From Promethearchaeia archaeon (GTDB taxonomy: Archaea; Asgardarchaeota; Lokiarchaeia; Sigyniarchaeales; SOKP01), in the NCBI GenBank assembly GCA_029856295.1, contig JAHQWS010000124.1, forward strand, positions 1-7,139: a stretch of 7,139 bases of DNA, in the 5' to 3' direction. Each line of letters opens with the position of its first letter. Positions within the stretch are counted from its first letter, which is position 1. Of this stretch, positions 1-6,581 are shown one piece after another. A program made the position numbers and the translations under genes. The notes beneath the pieces were generated by a model. It made no database searches and was not told where the DNA came from. It saw only the letters and a program-made list of their open reading frames with translations.

Positions 1-2500
1 CCTTATGCCTTATCTTTAAATCCTCATCTTTTGTCTTAAATTCATGATTTAGCAGGGAAATAGTGTGATTCTGTGCGTTTATTTTAGTTTCAACTTCACT
101 TGAAATCTGCTGATTTTCTTTTAGTTTCAAATTCCATTTCTTTTTTTCATTATTGTAAACTTTAAGCTCCGTAGGAATTTCTTTGATTCGATCATTCCAT
201 TTAAAAAATTGAGGATTTGTTTTAGATTGAATATCATTGATTTTAAGATCCAAATCTTTCATATCACTTAGAATTTCAGAATTTCCATTTTCTAAATCAG
301 TCCGATCTTCATAGAGTCTATTTTTTTTTGTTGTTAGTCGTTGCTTCTGACCAAAAATATAAGATAAATCATGATATGCCTCTTTCTTTCTTAATATATC
401 TAACTCATCCTTATCTAATTTAGATAACCGTACGTCACATTTTAAAATCTGTTCATTTAAAGATTCTATTTCGGATTCTAATTTGTTCGCTTGTTCTCTC
501 TGGGTGCCTGCACTTAATAATCCTTTTAAGGATTTAATATAGGGGGTTTCATATACATATTTATAGGAAGTTATTTGTTTTCCTTTTAATGTCACGCATT
601 TACCTTTAAAATTAAAATTTCTATAAAGATCTACCCCACTACGATAATCCTCAACCACCATACAATTCCTAACTTTAGAATAAAGTACTTTTTTAATGTC
701 CTGATCATTTCCAATAATATCAATTAATTCTATTAAATACCCAATTACGCCCTTGGCTGTAATTGGTGGATATTTAGAAACACTAATATTTTTAGGAACA
801 TAAATATTACAAATGGCTCTATTACTTTCTCTTAACCTTTGCATTAGGGTCATTGTTTCCCAATCTTCAGCAATAAAACTAAATAATAATCTTTCCCCTA
901 AAACAGACTCAATAGCATAGCTTAGAGAATCTTCATATTTTAGATATTCAACTATTGGGCCCTTTACTCTTAAATCTCGCCTTTTTATTTCTTCTTTAAG
1001 GAGTTCTATGTTTGACTTAAATGGATAAATTATTTTCCTTTTCCTAAGTGATTCTTGGATATGATTGAATTTATTTAATTTCCTATATCTTTCTTGTTCT
1101 AATTGTTCTTTTTTAAATTGAATTGAGTATTTGTTTGAATTAATTTCTCTGTGCTGGTTATCAAGCTTTTTTAATAAATTTTTTGTTCGATCTTCTAAAA
1201 ACCATTTATTCTGATCGAGTTTATGATCAATATCTTTGAGGCTTTGGAATATTTGATTAATTTCATTATTAATCGTTTTAATTTTACTCTTATTTGTTTG
1301 AATTTCTTTTTGTTTAACTTCTTTTTCAGAGCCTATTTGATTGAATTGTTCAACATATTCTCTATCCCGGTTAATATTTTTTTGTAATTCATCTTGCTCC
1401 TTAATCAGATCGTCAAGATGTAACTCAACATTATTTAATTTTTCTTTAATTGATTTAACTTCTTGAGTTAAGCTTTTTTTTTGGTTATTATAATTTGTAA
1501 GTTCTTTCTTCTCTTTCTTAAGATTCTCAGCTAATTTTTGTAAATCTTGAGTAATCTTAATTTCGTCTATTTGCCATTTTTTAACTTCAGCAATTAAATC
1601 TTTTCTTTTTTGTTGATTTTGCCCCAATTTGCCATTAAGATAATTTATAATTTGATCTATGTTGAATAGCTGTGCTTCTAGCTTTTGAACTTCATTATCA
1701 ATTTTTTCCTTTTTAGCTTTTATCCCGTCTATTTCGACTTTTGCCTTAGAGAAATCCCTTTGAAGATATTTAATTTCTTCTTTTAATTTGTGTCTGTTTG
1801 CCCACAGTAGCTCGTCTTCATATTTTCTTTTGATTTCTAATAATTTATGTTTTTGTTCTAATCGCTCAAGTTTAGGTTGTAAGAGATCTAAGCTAAAGTT
1901 TAGCACATTTTTTTTACTCTTTAAGGATTTCAATTCATTATTTAAATTCATAACACTATGCTTCTGCTGTAATATTTCATCTCTTAAACTTTTTAATCCA
2001 ATCCCTTCTTCAAGAAAAATGCATAATTCTGTAGGTTTCAGACTTTTAATAGCGTCAATTTTACCCTGGCTTACGAATGCAAAATGGTTATCTGGATTAT
2101 AGTTTAAATCACTAATAAGCTTTTGAATCTCTAATGCTTGGACTTTTCTAAAATCTTTATCATCTTTATTCTTAATTAAGAAGTGCGGTGATTGACCTCT
2201 TATGACGGTTCTTCTAATTTCTATTAATTCATGGCCCTTTTGGATATGAAGCTCAACCATGGTATGCTTTTGCCCATGCCTTATAAAATCGGACCACTTC
2301 TTATAACGCTCATCTCTCTCATTGCTTCCCAATGCAAATTTAATTGCCTGAAAAATAGATGTTTTACCAGACCAGTTAGGTCCGATTACAAGTATAAATT
2401 TTTTATCTTCTAATTCTACCTCATCCCTTTTAAAACTTAGAAAATTCTCTAAAATCACTTTTCTAATAAAGACATCATTTTTCTGGGATTGAACTGCCAT
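1..2500 (-). CDS. smc: SMC-family chromosome-structure ATPase, N-terminal two thirds (cut by window edge)
   Basis: SMC proteins are long antiparallel coiled-coil ATPases that dimerise at a hinge and hold or extrude DNA. The frame is open from the ATG at 2500 to base 1 (833 codons) without a stop. Residues 10-48 form the N-terminal head strand and Walker A (GPNWSGKTS, 40-48). The Q-loop is at FVSQGKID (142-149), followed by an SMC-like segment (LEEGIGLKSLRDEI). Residues ~165-500 are charged, heptad-like coiled coil. A globular hinge spans ~513-667, with KGPIVEYL, AIESVLGE, VTLKGKQI and closing GLLSAGTQ. Coiled coil then resumes to the edge. Families usually run 1,150-1,200 residues, so roughly 330-370 residues, including the ABC signature and Walker B, lie outside. 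AAGGT lies 8 bases before the ATG. The gene follows the degenerate AAA+ gene by 19 bases. The hinge argues for SMC rather than Rad50/SbcC, which has a zinc hook; the exact SMC subgroup is unclear. W43 replaces a usually conserved Walker A glycine. Confidence 0.93.
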   Translation of the reverse strand, partial: MAVQSQKNDVFIRKVILENFLSFKRDEVELEDKKFILVIGPNWSGKTSIFQAIKFALGSNERDERYKKWSDFIRHGQKHTMVELHIQKGHELIEIRRTVIRGQSPHFLIKNKDDKDFRKVQALEIQKLISDLNYNPDNHFAFVSQGKIDAIKSLKPTELCIFLEEGIGLKSLRDEILQQKHSVMNLNNELKSLKSKKNVLNFSLDLLQPKLERLEQKHKLLEIKRKYEDELLWANRHKLKEEIKYLQRDFSKAKVEIDGIKAKKEKIDNEVQKLEAQLFNIDQIINYLNGKLGQNQQKRKDLIAEVKKWQIDEIKITQDLQKLAENLKKEKKELTNYNNQKKSLTQEVKSIKEKLNNVELHLDDLIKEQDELQKNINRDREYVEQFNQIGSEKEVKQKEIQTNKSKIKTINNEINQIFQSLKDIDHKLDQNKWFLEDRTKNLLKKLDNQHREINSNKYSIQFKKEQLEQERYRKLNKFNHIQESLRKRKIIYPFKSNIELLKEEIKRRDLRVKGPIVEYLKYEDSLSYAIESVLGERLLFSFIAEDWETMTLMQRLRESNRAICNIYVPKNISVSKYPPITAKGVIGYLIELIDIIGNDQDIKKVLYSKVRNCMVVEDYRSGVDLYRNFNFKGKCVTLKGKQITSYKYVYETPYIKSLKGLLSAGTQREQANKLESEIESLNEQILKCDVRLSKLDKDELDILRKKEAYHDLSYIFGQKQRLTTKKNRLYEDRTDLENGNSEILSDMKDLDLKINDIQSKTNPQFFKWNDRIKEIPTELKVYNNEKKKWNLKLKENQQISSEVETKINAQNHTISLLNHEFKTKDEDLKIRHK

Positions 2501-2508
2501 AAATATAA

Positions 2509-2513
2509 CCTTA
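2509..2513 (-). promoter_or_regulatory. ribosome binding site of smc
   Basis: AAGGT on the minus strand, 8 bases before the ATG at 2500, matches part of the archaeal anti-Shine-Dalgarno complement AGGTGAT. It supports 2500 as the start. The site sits inside the 19-base gap after the upstream stop codon, consistent with translation from a shared transcript. Confidence 0.6.
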
Positions 2514-2519
2514 GATTTT

Positions 2520-3785
2520 TTATTTGCCAAAGGCTCGCTTTATAAGATCTACACGTTTTTTAGCTTTCTCCAAATTGATTTGTGCCATATTGGGGGAATC
2601 GTTTAAAATAAATGGATATTTTGCCAATAATTTTCTCTCATTATCCTCAAGAACTTCTCTTTTATTCAATTTATCAATAATTATTAACAATTCACTATAA
2701 TTTTTTGATGCTGCATTTTCATATAGTTGATTTATCATGAATTCCGAAATGGATTCATCTCTAATTTGGTTTATGTATTCATCCTTCTTTTCAATAAAAT
2801 CTTTTTGATTCTCAAGATCTTTAGCATCTCGTTTCTTATTAAATTGTATATCTTGTTTCATACTAATAGAATTCTTAATTTCTGGGATACTAAACGCAGT
2901 TGATAATACATATTCACCAGACTCAATTATATTAATTAAAGTATCCGTAATTTCATTACTGATATCATTAAGATCCGCATTCAAATAGTGTTTAAATATA
3001 CCCATTTTTAATAATTGCTTTATATCATTTACTTCCCAATTTTCAGTGTAATTTACAAGCGCATTAATGTCAAAAACAATCTTGGAATTCTTTTCTGCAA
3101 AATCCTTTAGAAACGTTTCACGTTCCACGTTATTCAAAAATGGAATTTTAATAAAAAGATCAAATACATTAAATAAATTCTCTGAATTTTCTACTAATTC
3201 CTCGTAATCGTAATTCAACCAGACAAGAATAGTATTGTTATTGATAAAATCAATTTTTCTACCTTTGTTATTGAATAAACTTATAAATTTATCCAAAAGG
3301 CTTTTTTTTTGCATTATTTCTTTCAATTTAGGTTTTTGATTAATTAAAATCAATTTCTTATTGATAGTCTCATTTTTCTTAGATTCGTTGCCTTGATTTT
3401 TTTTAAATTGATGTGCTGATTTTTCATTTCTTGCTGAATTAAAATAATCCACAAAATCATCAAAAGTATTAAAAAATTCCTCGGGTGTTTTTAATACCTC
3501 AGAATAATTTAATTCAAAGAACTCTAAATAATAATTACTCGAAATTAATTTAAAAAAGTCAATAATATCTGTTCCGGGATTTAAATTTATTAGAAGGCCT
3601 CCTTTTGGCTCTAAATAATTGAACAGTTCTAAATCCTGGGAATTGGAAACTATAAGTTTTATATAATTATTTATTTCATTATACTTATCGCGATAAAAGA
3701 TATTATTCTTATCAATCTGAATCTCTGAAGGTAAATACCTTCGAAAAAATCTTAAGAATTCCTTATTGCTTTCTAATTCTGTCAT
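2520..3785 (-). CDS. Degenerate AAA+ ATPase-like protein, probable SMC partner (421 aa)
   Basis: No named family is recognised with certainty, but the order of motifs copies an AAA+ (Cdc48/proteasomal-ATPase-like) module. GGLLINLNPGTDII (62-75) aligns with GVLLYGPPGTGKT and lacks the Walker A GKT. The following FFELNYSEV resembles the FIELNASEL strand after Walker A. LILINQ (145-150) takes the place of the Walker B IIFIDE, with Asp-Glu changed to Asn-Gln. TILVWLNYDYEEL (185-197) matches sensor 1 with its Asn kept. FDLFIKIPF (208-216) matches the strand after the arginine fingers, and no arginine finger is visible. TENWEVNDIKQLLK (247-260) matches the TxGxSGADI helix of the lid. A Lys/Asn-rich insert (~118-142) precedes the Walker B position, and a charged helical tail follows (~300-421). 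There is no signal peptide or membrane segment. It is first in a unit with smc, so a non-catalytic, nucleotide-independent role with SMC is inferred. No clear Shine-Dalgarno precedes the ATG at 3785. Confidence 0.8.
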   Translation of the reverse strand: MTELESNKEFLRFFRRYLPSEIQIDKNNIFYRDKYNEINNYIKLIVSNSQDLELFNYLEPKGGLLINLNPGTDIIDFFKLISSNYYLEFFELNYSEVLKTPEEFFNTFDDFVDYFNSARNEKSAHQFKKNQGNESKKNETINKKLILINQKPKLKEIMQKKSLLDKFISLFNNKGRKIDFINNNTILVWLNYDYEELVENSENLFNVFDLFIKIPFLNNVERETFLKDFAEKNSKIVFDINALVNYTENWEVNDIKQLLKMGIFKHYLNADLNDISNEITDTLINIIESGEYVLSTAFSIPEIKNSISMKQDIQFNKKRDAKDLENQKDFIEKKDEYINQIRDESISEFMINQLYENAASKNYSELLIIIDKLNKREVLEDNERKLLAKYPFILNDSPNMAQINLEKAKKRVDLIKRAFGK

Positions 3786-4023
3786 TTATATCTTAAATTA
3801 ACTTTTTTCTTTCTTTTTTGGATATTATTTTAATGGAAAAACGCATATATAAAATGATTGTTTGCCCATTTATCACTTATATATTTTACGGTAAACATTC
3901 TTCCGACAAAAAATATCGTATATGTACCCTATACTATATTAATTTATTAATAGGTATACTATATCTATAATGTGTAGAGGGTTACAATTTAATAATACTG
4001 AATGAACTTATTGTTTTTAATCA
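3786..4023. other. intergenic region between arsR end and the SMC unit
   Basis: This 238-base gap has no credible coding frame. It carries the 3' end region of arsR transcripts and, nearer 3786, the promoter of the pseudo-AAA+/smc unit. A 10-bp direct repeat TATACTATAT occurs at 3930-3939 and 3955-3964. A run of six T on the minus strand (3913-3908) could serve as a weak U-tract terminator for arsR, but there is no stem before it. Confidence 0.5.
3846..3853 (-). promoter_or_regulatory. candidate TATA box of the pseudo-AAA+/smc unit
   Basis: The minus strand reads TTTATATA here, inside TTTTATATATG. A start about 25 bases downstream would fall near 3824, giving a leader of roughly 40 bases before the ATG at 3785. 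The flanking DNA is also AT-rich, so the exact box is uncertain. Confidence 0.4.
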
Positions 4024-4416
4024 TTAAGCAGAATGAAATACCTTATTCAATATCTTTAAAAATGACTGTAATTGTTCCTTTTTTAAACTATAATAAGTAT
4101 AATTCCCTTTTTTCCAACTTTTTATTAAATTTGCTCTCTCTAACTTCCTAAGATGATGAGATATTGTAGATTGTGATTTATTAAGGATCGCTTCGAGTTC
4201 ACAAACGCATCTATCTTTTTCATTTAACGAGTTGAGAATAATAAGGCGTTCTATAGATGAAATAGCTGCGCCAAAATCAGCCATATTTACATAATTTTCA
4301 TCAAATTTTAATTCTTGCCCAATATTCTGTAAATTATCAAAATTTTCGCTTGAACTGCATACACCTTCACATGCACATAACATATCCATTAGTTCAGCCT
4401 TACGTTTAGTATTCAT
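4024..4416 (-). CDS. arsR: ArsR-family metalloid-responsive repressor
   Basis: Dimeric winged-helix repressor that leaves its operator when As(III) or a related thiophilic ion binds its cysteines. Numbering from the ATG at 4416 (130 aa), the core runs ~50-125. DRCVCEL (68-74) is the ArsR ELCVCDL metal-site helix with C70 and C72. KSQSTISHHLRKLERANLI is the recognition helix, and KKGNYTYYSL is the wing. The third cysteine found in the E. coli ArsR site (CVCDLC) is Glu here. An extra N-terminal cluster, CACEGVC (C14, C16, C20), could add ligands. A GTG at 4425 would add three residues. However, GTGAT there matches the archaeal Shine-Dalgarno and ends 4 bases before the ATG at 4416, so 4416 is preferred. 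It is divergent from acr3 across a control region with two operator-like boxes. Confidence 0.92.
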   Translation of the reverse strand: MNTKRKAELMDMLCACEGVCSSSENFDNLQNIGQELKFDENYVNMADFGAAISSIERLIILNSLNEKDRCVCELEAILNKSQSTISHHLRKLERANLIKSWKKGNYTYYSLKKEQLQSFLKILNKVFHSA

Positions 4417-4420
4417 GATT

Positions 4421-4425
4421 ATCAC
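4421..4425 (-). promoter_or_regulatory. ribosome binding site that decides the arsR start
   Basis: The minus strand reads GTGAT AATC ATG. GTGAT is part of the archaeal AGGTGAT Shine-Dalgarno and sits 4 bases before the ATG at 4416. The same GTG is a formal in-frame start, but no Shine-Dalgarno precedes it. Confidence 0.45.
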
Positions 4426-4460
4426 TATATTAACAAAAATTTGAAGATTCTTTAATTCTT

Positions 4461-4475
4461 TATAATATATATATA
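4461..4475 (-). promoter_or_regulatory. candidate TATA box of arsR
   Basis: The minus strand reads TATATATATATTATA. Transcription about 25 bases downstream would begin near 4443, leaving a leader of about 27 bases that includes the GTGAT ribosome site. The first operator-like repeat ends right next to it at 4477, where TFB would contact the BRE. Confidence 0.45.
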
Positions 4476-4476
4476 C

Positions 4477-4496
4477 AAATCGATAAATATAAATTT
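4477..4496. promoter_or_regulatory. operator-like box 1 (probable ArsR site)
   Basis: AAATCGATAAATATAAATTT. It matches box 2 in 19 of 20 positions, and 7 of its 10 symmetric base pairs are complementary. It abuts the arsR TATA-like element, so a bound dimer could block TFB/TBP and give autoregulation. Assignment to ArsR rests on position and symmetry only. Confidence 0.55.
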
Positions 4497-4514
4497 AATT
4501 TATTTGAACAATTT

Positions 4515-4534
4515 AAATCGATAATTATAAATTT
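4515..4534. promoter_or_regulatory. operator-like box 2 (probable ArsR site)
   Basis: AAATCGATAATTATAAATTT. It is a near-perfect direct repeat of box 1, 38 bp away start to start. Eight of its 10 symmetric pairs are complementary (mismatches only at pairs 5 and 6), the form expected for a dimeric ArsR/SmtB repressor. It lies just upstream of the TATA-like elements of acr3. Confidence 0.55.
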
Positions 4535-4540
4535 GAATCA

Positions 4541-4579
4541 TTATATTTATACCTTAAGCCTTAAAAATATATTTTATAT
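4541..4579 (+). promoter_or_regulatory. candidate promoter of the acr3 operon
   Basis: Two TATA-like elements are possible. TTATATTTATA at 4541-4551 would give a leader of about 20 bases. AAATATAT around 4564-4571 is centred about 25 bases before the ATG at 4592 and would give a leaderless transcript. No Shine-Dalgarno precedes that ATG, which favours the leaderless option. Confidence 0.4.
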
Positions 4580-4591
4580 CACATTTTAAAA

Positions 4592-5671
4592 ATGAGTGAA
4601 ATAAAAACTAAAAATGAAATAAGAAATAAAGCAGGAACACCCCATGAATTAGGACTTTTTGGAAAATTTTTACCTCTGTGGGTAGCCTTATGTATTTTTG
4701 TCGGAATCGTTCTTTCTCAAGTTGTTCCGGGAATTAGCAAAGCAATTAATTCATGGTCAATAGGTCAAATTTCTATACCAATAGGGATATGTCTTTTTTT
4801 AATGATGTATCCAGGAATGTTAAATCTACAAGCATCTGAATTGAAAAAATTAGGCAAAAATCCTAAACCTATAATTTTAACTTTAATATCTAATTGGATT
4901 GTAGCTCCTTTTGTGGGTTTGATGATGGCAAGAATCTTTCTACCTGGTCATGAGCAGTTAGTAGTAGCAATTATTTTACTTTCTGCCTCACCTTGTACCG
5001 CTATGGTCCTTGTATGGGGTTGGATGGCTAGAGGGAACCAAGAACAAAATGTTACCAATACCAGTTTGAATACCATAACAATTATATTTCTTTATGTTCC
5101 TATGGTTATTCTGTTAACAGGTATCCAAAATATTCCAATAGACACAACGCTGTTAATAATTTCATTGATTTTCTTTATTGGACTTCCCTTAGTATTAGGG
5201 CTAATATCTAAAAGATTATTAACACAAACTAAAGGAGAAGATTGGTTTGATGGCAGTTATCGTCCTATTGTAGAAAAAGTTTCGCTTGTCGCATTACTGA
5301 TAACGCTGGTTATCCTTTTTTCATTAAATGGTGATGTTTTGCTTAAAAATCCTGAACTTTTGCTGTTAATTACAATTCCTCTCTTGGTCGGATTTGCGAT
5401 TGTAGTTGCTTATAATGTAATCATTACCAAGCTTTTTAAGTTAAAATACAAGGAAGCGGTTGTTACGGTAATTATTGGCTCCTCCAGTCATTTTGAAATT
5501 GCAATTGCTACTGCGATTGCCATGTATGGAATTGGATCTGTTGCTGCATTAGGTACTACAATGGGGTTGTTCTGGGAAGTTCCAGTTATGCTTTCAATAG
5601 TATATTTAGGAAGGTATCTTCAAAAGCGTGGATTTTGGGATTCACAATTTCCCGAGGAATTTAATAATTAA
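4592..5671 (+). CDS. acr3: ACR3-type arsenite efflux permease
   Basis: Inner-membrane carrier of the BART/ACR3 superfamily that exports As(III) from the cell using the membrane potential or proton gradient. The 359-residue length is normal. After a hydrophilic N-terminus of ~25 residues, about ten hydrophobic helices can be traced (first ~27-45, last ~319-340). Signature features are SASPCTAMVLVWGWMARGNQ (131-150), with the conserved TM4 cysteine C135, then FEIAIATAIAMYG (301-313) with E302, and GLFWEVPVML (325-334) with E329. The sequence SSSHFE replaces the more usual ASNNFE before the glutamate. The ATG has no Shine-Dalgarno, so leaderless translation is likely. It is first of a plus-strand operon, divergent from arsR, and arsM follows after 20 bases. 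Family assignment is firm. Transport of antimonite as well cannot be judged from sequence. Confidence 0.96.
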   Translation: MSEIKTKNEIRNKAGTPHELGLFGKFLPLWVALCIFVGIVLSQVVPGISKAINSWSIGQISIPIGICLFLMMYPGMLNLQASELKKLGKNPKPIILTLISNWIVAPFVGLMMARIFLPGHEQLVVAIILLSASPCTAMVLVWGWMARGNQEQNVTNTSLNTITIIFLYVPMVILLTGIQNIPIDTTLLIISLIFFIGLPLVLGLISKRLLTQTKGEDWFDGSYRPIVEKVSLVALLITLVILFSLNGDVLLKNPELLLLITIPLLVGFAIVVAYNVIITKLFKLKYKEAVVTVIIGSSSHFEIAIATAIAMYGIGSVAALGTTMGLFWEVPVMLSIVYLGRYLQKRGFWDSQFPEEFNN

Positions 5672-5675
5672 ATTT

Positions 5676-5682
5676 GAGGTGA
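5676..5682 (+). promoter_or_regulatory. strong ribosome binding site of arsM
   Basis: GAGGTGA lies 9 bases before the ATG at 5692 and is the closest match in the window to the archaeal consensus. It fixes the arsM start and is one reason to read the window as archaeal. Confidence 0.75.
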
Positions 5683-5691
5683 AAGATTATT

Positions 5692-6576
5692 ATGAAAGAT
5701 GAAAAAATTAAAATAAATATTGTAAAGGATGAAAACGTAAAAAAAGTTGTTAGAGAAAGATATGGAATGATTGCAAAATCAAGTAACTCATGTTGTACAC
5801 CTGTAAATTCATGTTGCACACCTGTGAGTTCTTATTGTGGAAGTTCTGAAACTGATATAATGAATGCGATTAGTAAAAATATAGGTTATACTGATGAAGA
5901 GCTTAAATCTGTACCAGAAGGAGCCAATCTCGGTCTGGGATGCGGAAATCCTGTAGCTTTAGCTTCTTTAAAAGAAGGAGAGACTGTTCTTGATCTAGGT
6001 TCTGGAGCTGGTGTTGATTGTTTCCTGGCGGCTAAAAAAGTTGGAAAGACTGGAAAGGTAATAGGTGTTGATATGACACCTGATATGATATCATCAGCCA
6101 GGATGTATGCTGAAAAAACTAATTACGATAATGTTGAATTTAGACTCGGAGAAATCGAACATTTACCCGTAGAAAAGAACTCTGTCGATATTATTATCTC
6201 TAATTGTGTTATCAATTTAGTGCCTAGTAAAAATAACGCATTTCAAGAGGCTTATAGAGTTTTAAGACCTGGAGGACGCTTGATGATTTCAGATATTGTA
6301 TTATTACAACAACTTCCTGATTTCATTATAGAATCAATAGACGCTTATATAGGCTGTGTTGCCGGTGCAATTTTAAAAGAAGATTATATTAAAGCAATGG
6401 AAAAAGCTGGATTTACGGACATTGAAGTTTTGGAAGAATCTATGTTTCCAATAGACGTTTTAACTACTAACCCAAAAGTCATGGAAATAGTAAAGGAGAT
6501 GAATATCGAACCTAAAATGTTAATAGGCATAGCAAATTCAGTAGTAAGTATAAAAGTAAAAGCATATAAAAAATAA
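5692..6576 (+). CDS. arsM: arsenite S-adenosylmethionine methyltransferase
   Basis: Cytosolic enzyme that transfers methyl groups from S-adenosylmethionine to thiol-bound As(III), giving mono-, di- and possibly trimethyl arsenicals. The Rossmann SAM domain covers ~90-205, with motif I VLDLGSGAG (99-107), the acidic D127 ending strand 2 in VIGVDMTP, and RVLRPGGRLMISD (189-201). All four cysteines typical of ArsM can be placed: C84 in GLGCGNP, C110 in GVDCFLAA, C172 in SNCVINL and C222 in GCVAGA. The last three usually bind arsenic. The C-terminal part (~230-294) matches the usual ArsM tail. The N-terminal extension is unusual: a seven-residue unit NSCCTPV is repeated twice (32-45), followed by SSYCG, adding C34, C35, C41, C42 and C49. 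A strong Shine-Dalgarno marks the start. It follows acr3 by 20 bases and precedes the CXC protein gene by 5. Confidence 0.95.
   Translation: MKDEKIKINIVKDENVKKVVRERYGMIAKSSNSCCTPVNSCCTPVSSYCGSSETDIMNAISKNIGYTDEELKSVPEGANLGLGCGNPVALASLKEGETVLDLGSGAGVDCFLAAKKVGKTGKVIGVDMTPDMISSARMYAEKTNYDNVEFRLGEIEHLPVEKNSVDIIISNCVINLVPSKNNAFQEAYRVLRPGGRLMISDIVLLQQLPDFIIESIDAYIGCVAGAILKEDYIKAMEKAGFTDIEVLEESMFPIDVLTTNPKVMEIVKEMNIEPKMLIGIANSVVSIKVKAYKK
5785..5826 (+). repeat. in-frame 21-bp tandem repeat encoding NSCCTPV twice
   Basis: Two adjacent 21-base units (5785-5805 and 5806-5826) in arsM encode the same seven residues and differ at a few, mostly third-codon, positions. A decayed third unit (SSYCG) follows. 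The pattern suggests duplication of a double-cysteine segment kept under protein-level selection. Confidence 0.8.
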
Positions 6577-6581
6577 GGAAT

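Noticed and set aside
1788..2102. Plus-strand open frame of 104 codons
   Set aside because: It is antisense to the coiled-coil and head region of the smc gene. Its Phe/Ser/Leu-rich product is the expected shadow of a Lys/Glu/Asn-rich coding strand, and no ribosome site is seen.
2231..2413. Plus-strand open frame of 60 codons
   Set aside because: It lies fully opposite the Walker A region of smc, which is clearly coding on the minus strand. It has no independent support.
1..2500. Rad50/SbcC identity for the coiled-coil ATPase
   Set aside because: The middle of the protein is a globular SMC hinge (AIESVLGE, VTLKGK) and no CxxC zinc hook is present there.
3908..3913. Terminator for arsR
   Set aside because: There is only a six-T run with no stem, over 100 bases from the arsR stop. 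Too weak to annotate as a feature.
4423..4425. GTG as the arsR start
   Set aside because: It adds only three residues and lacks an upstream ribosome site, whereas the GTG is itself part of a GTGAT Shine-Dalgarno for the ATG at 4416.
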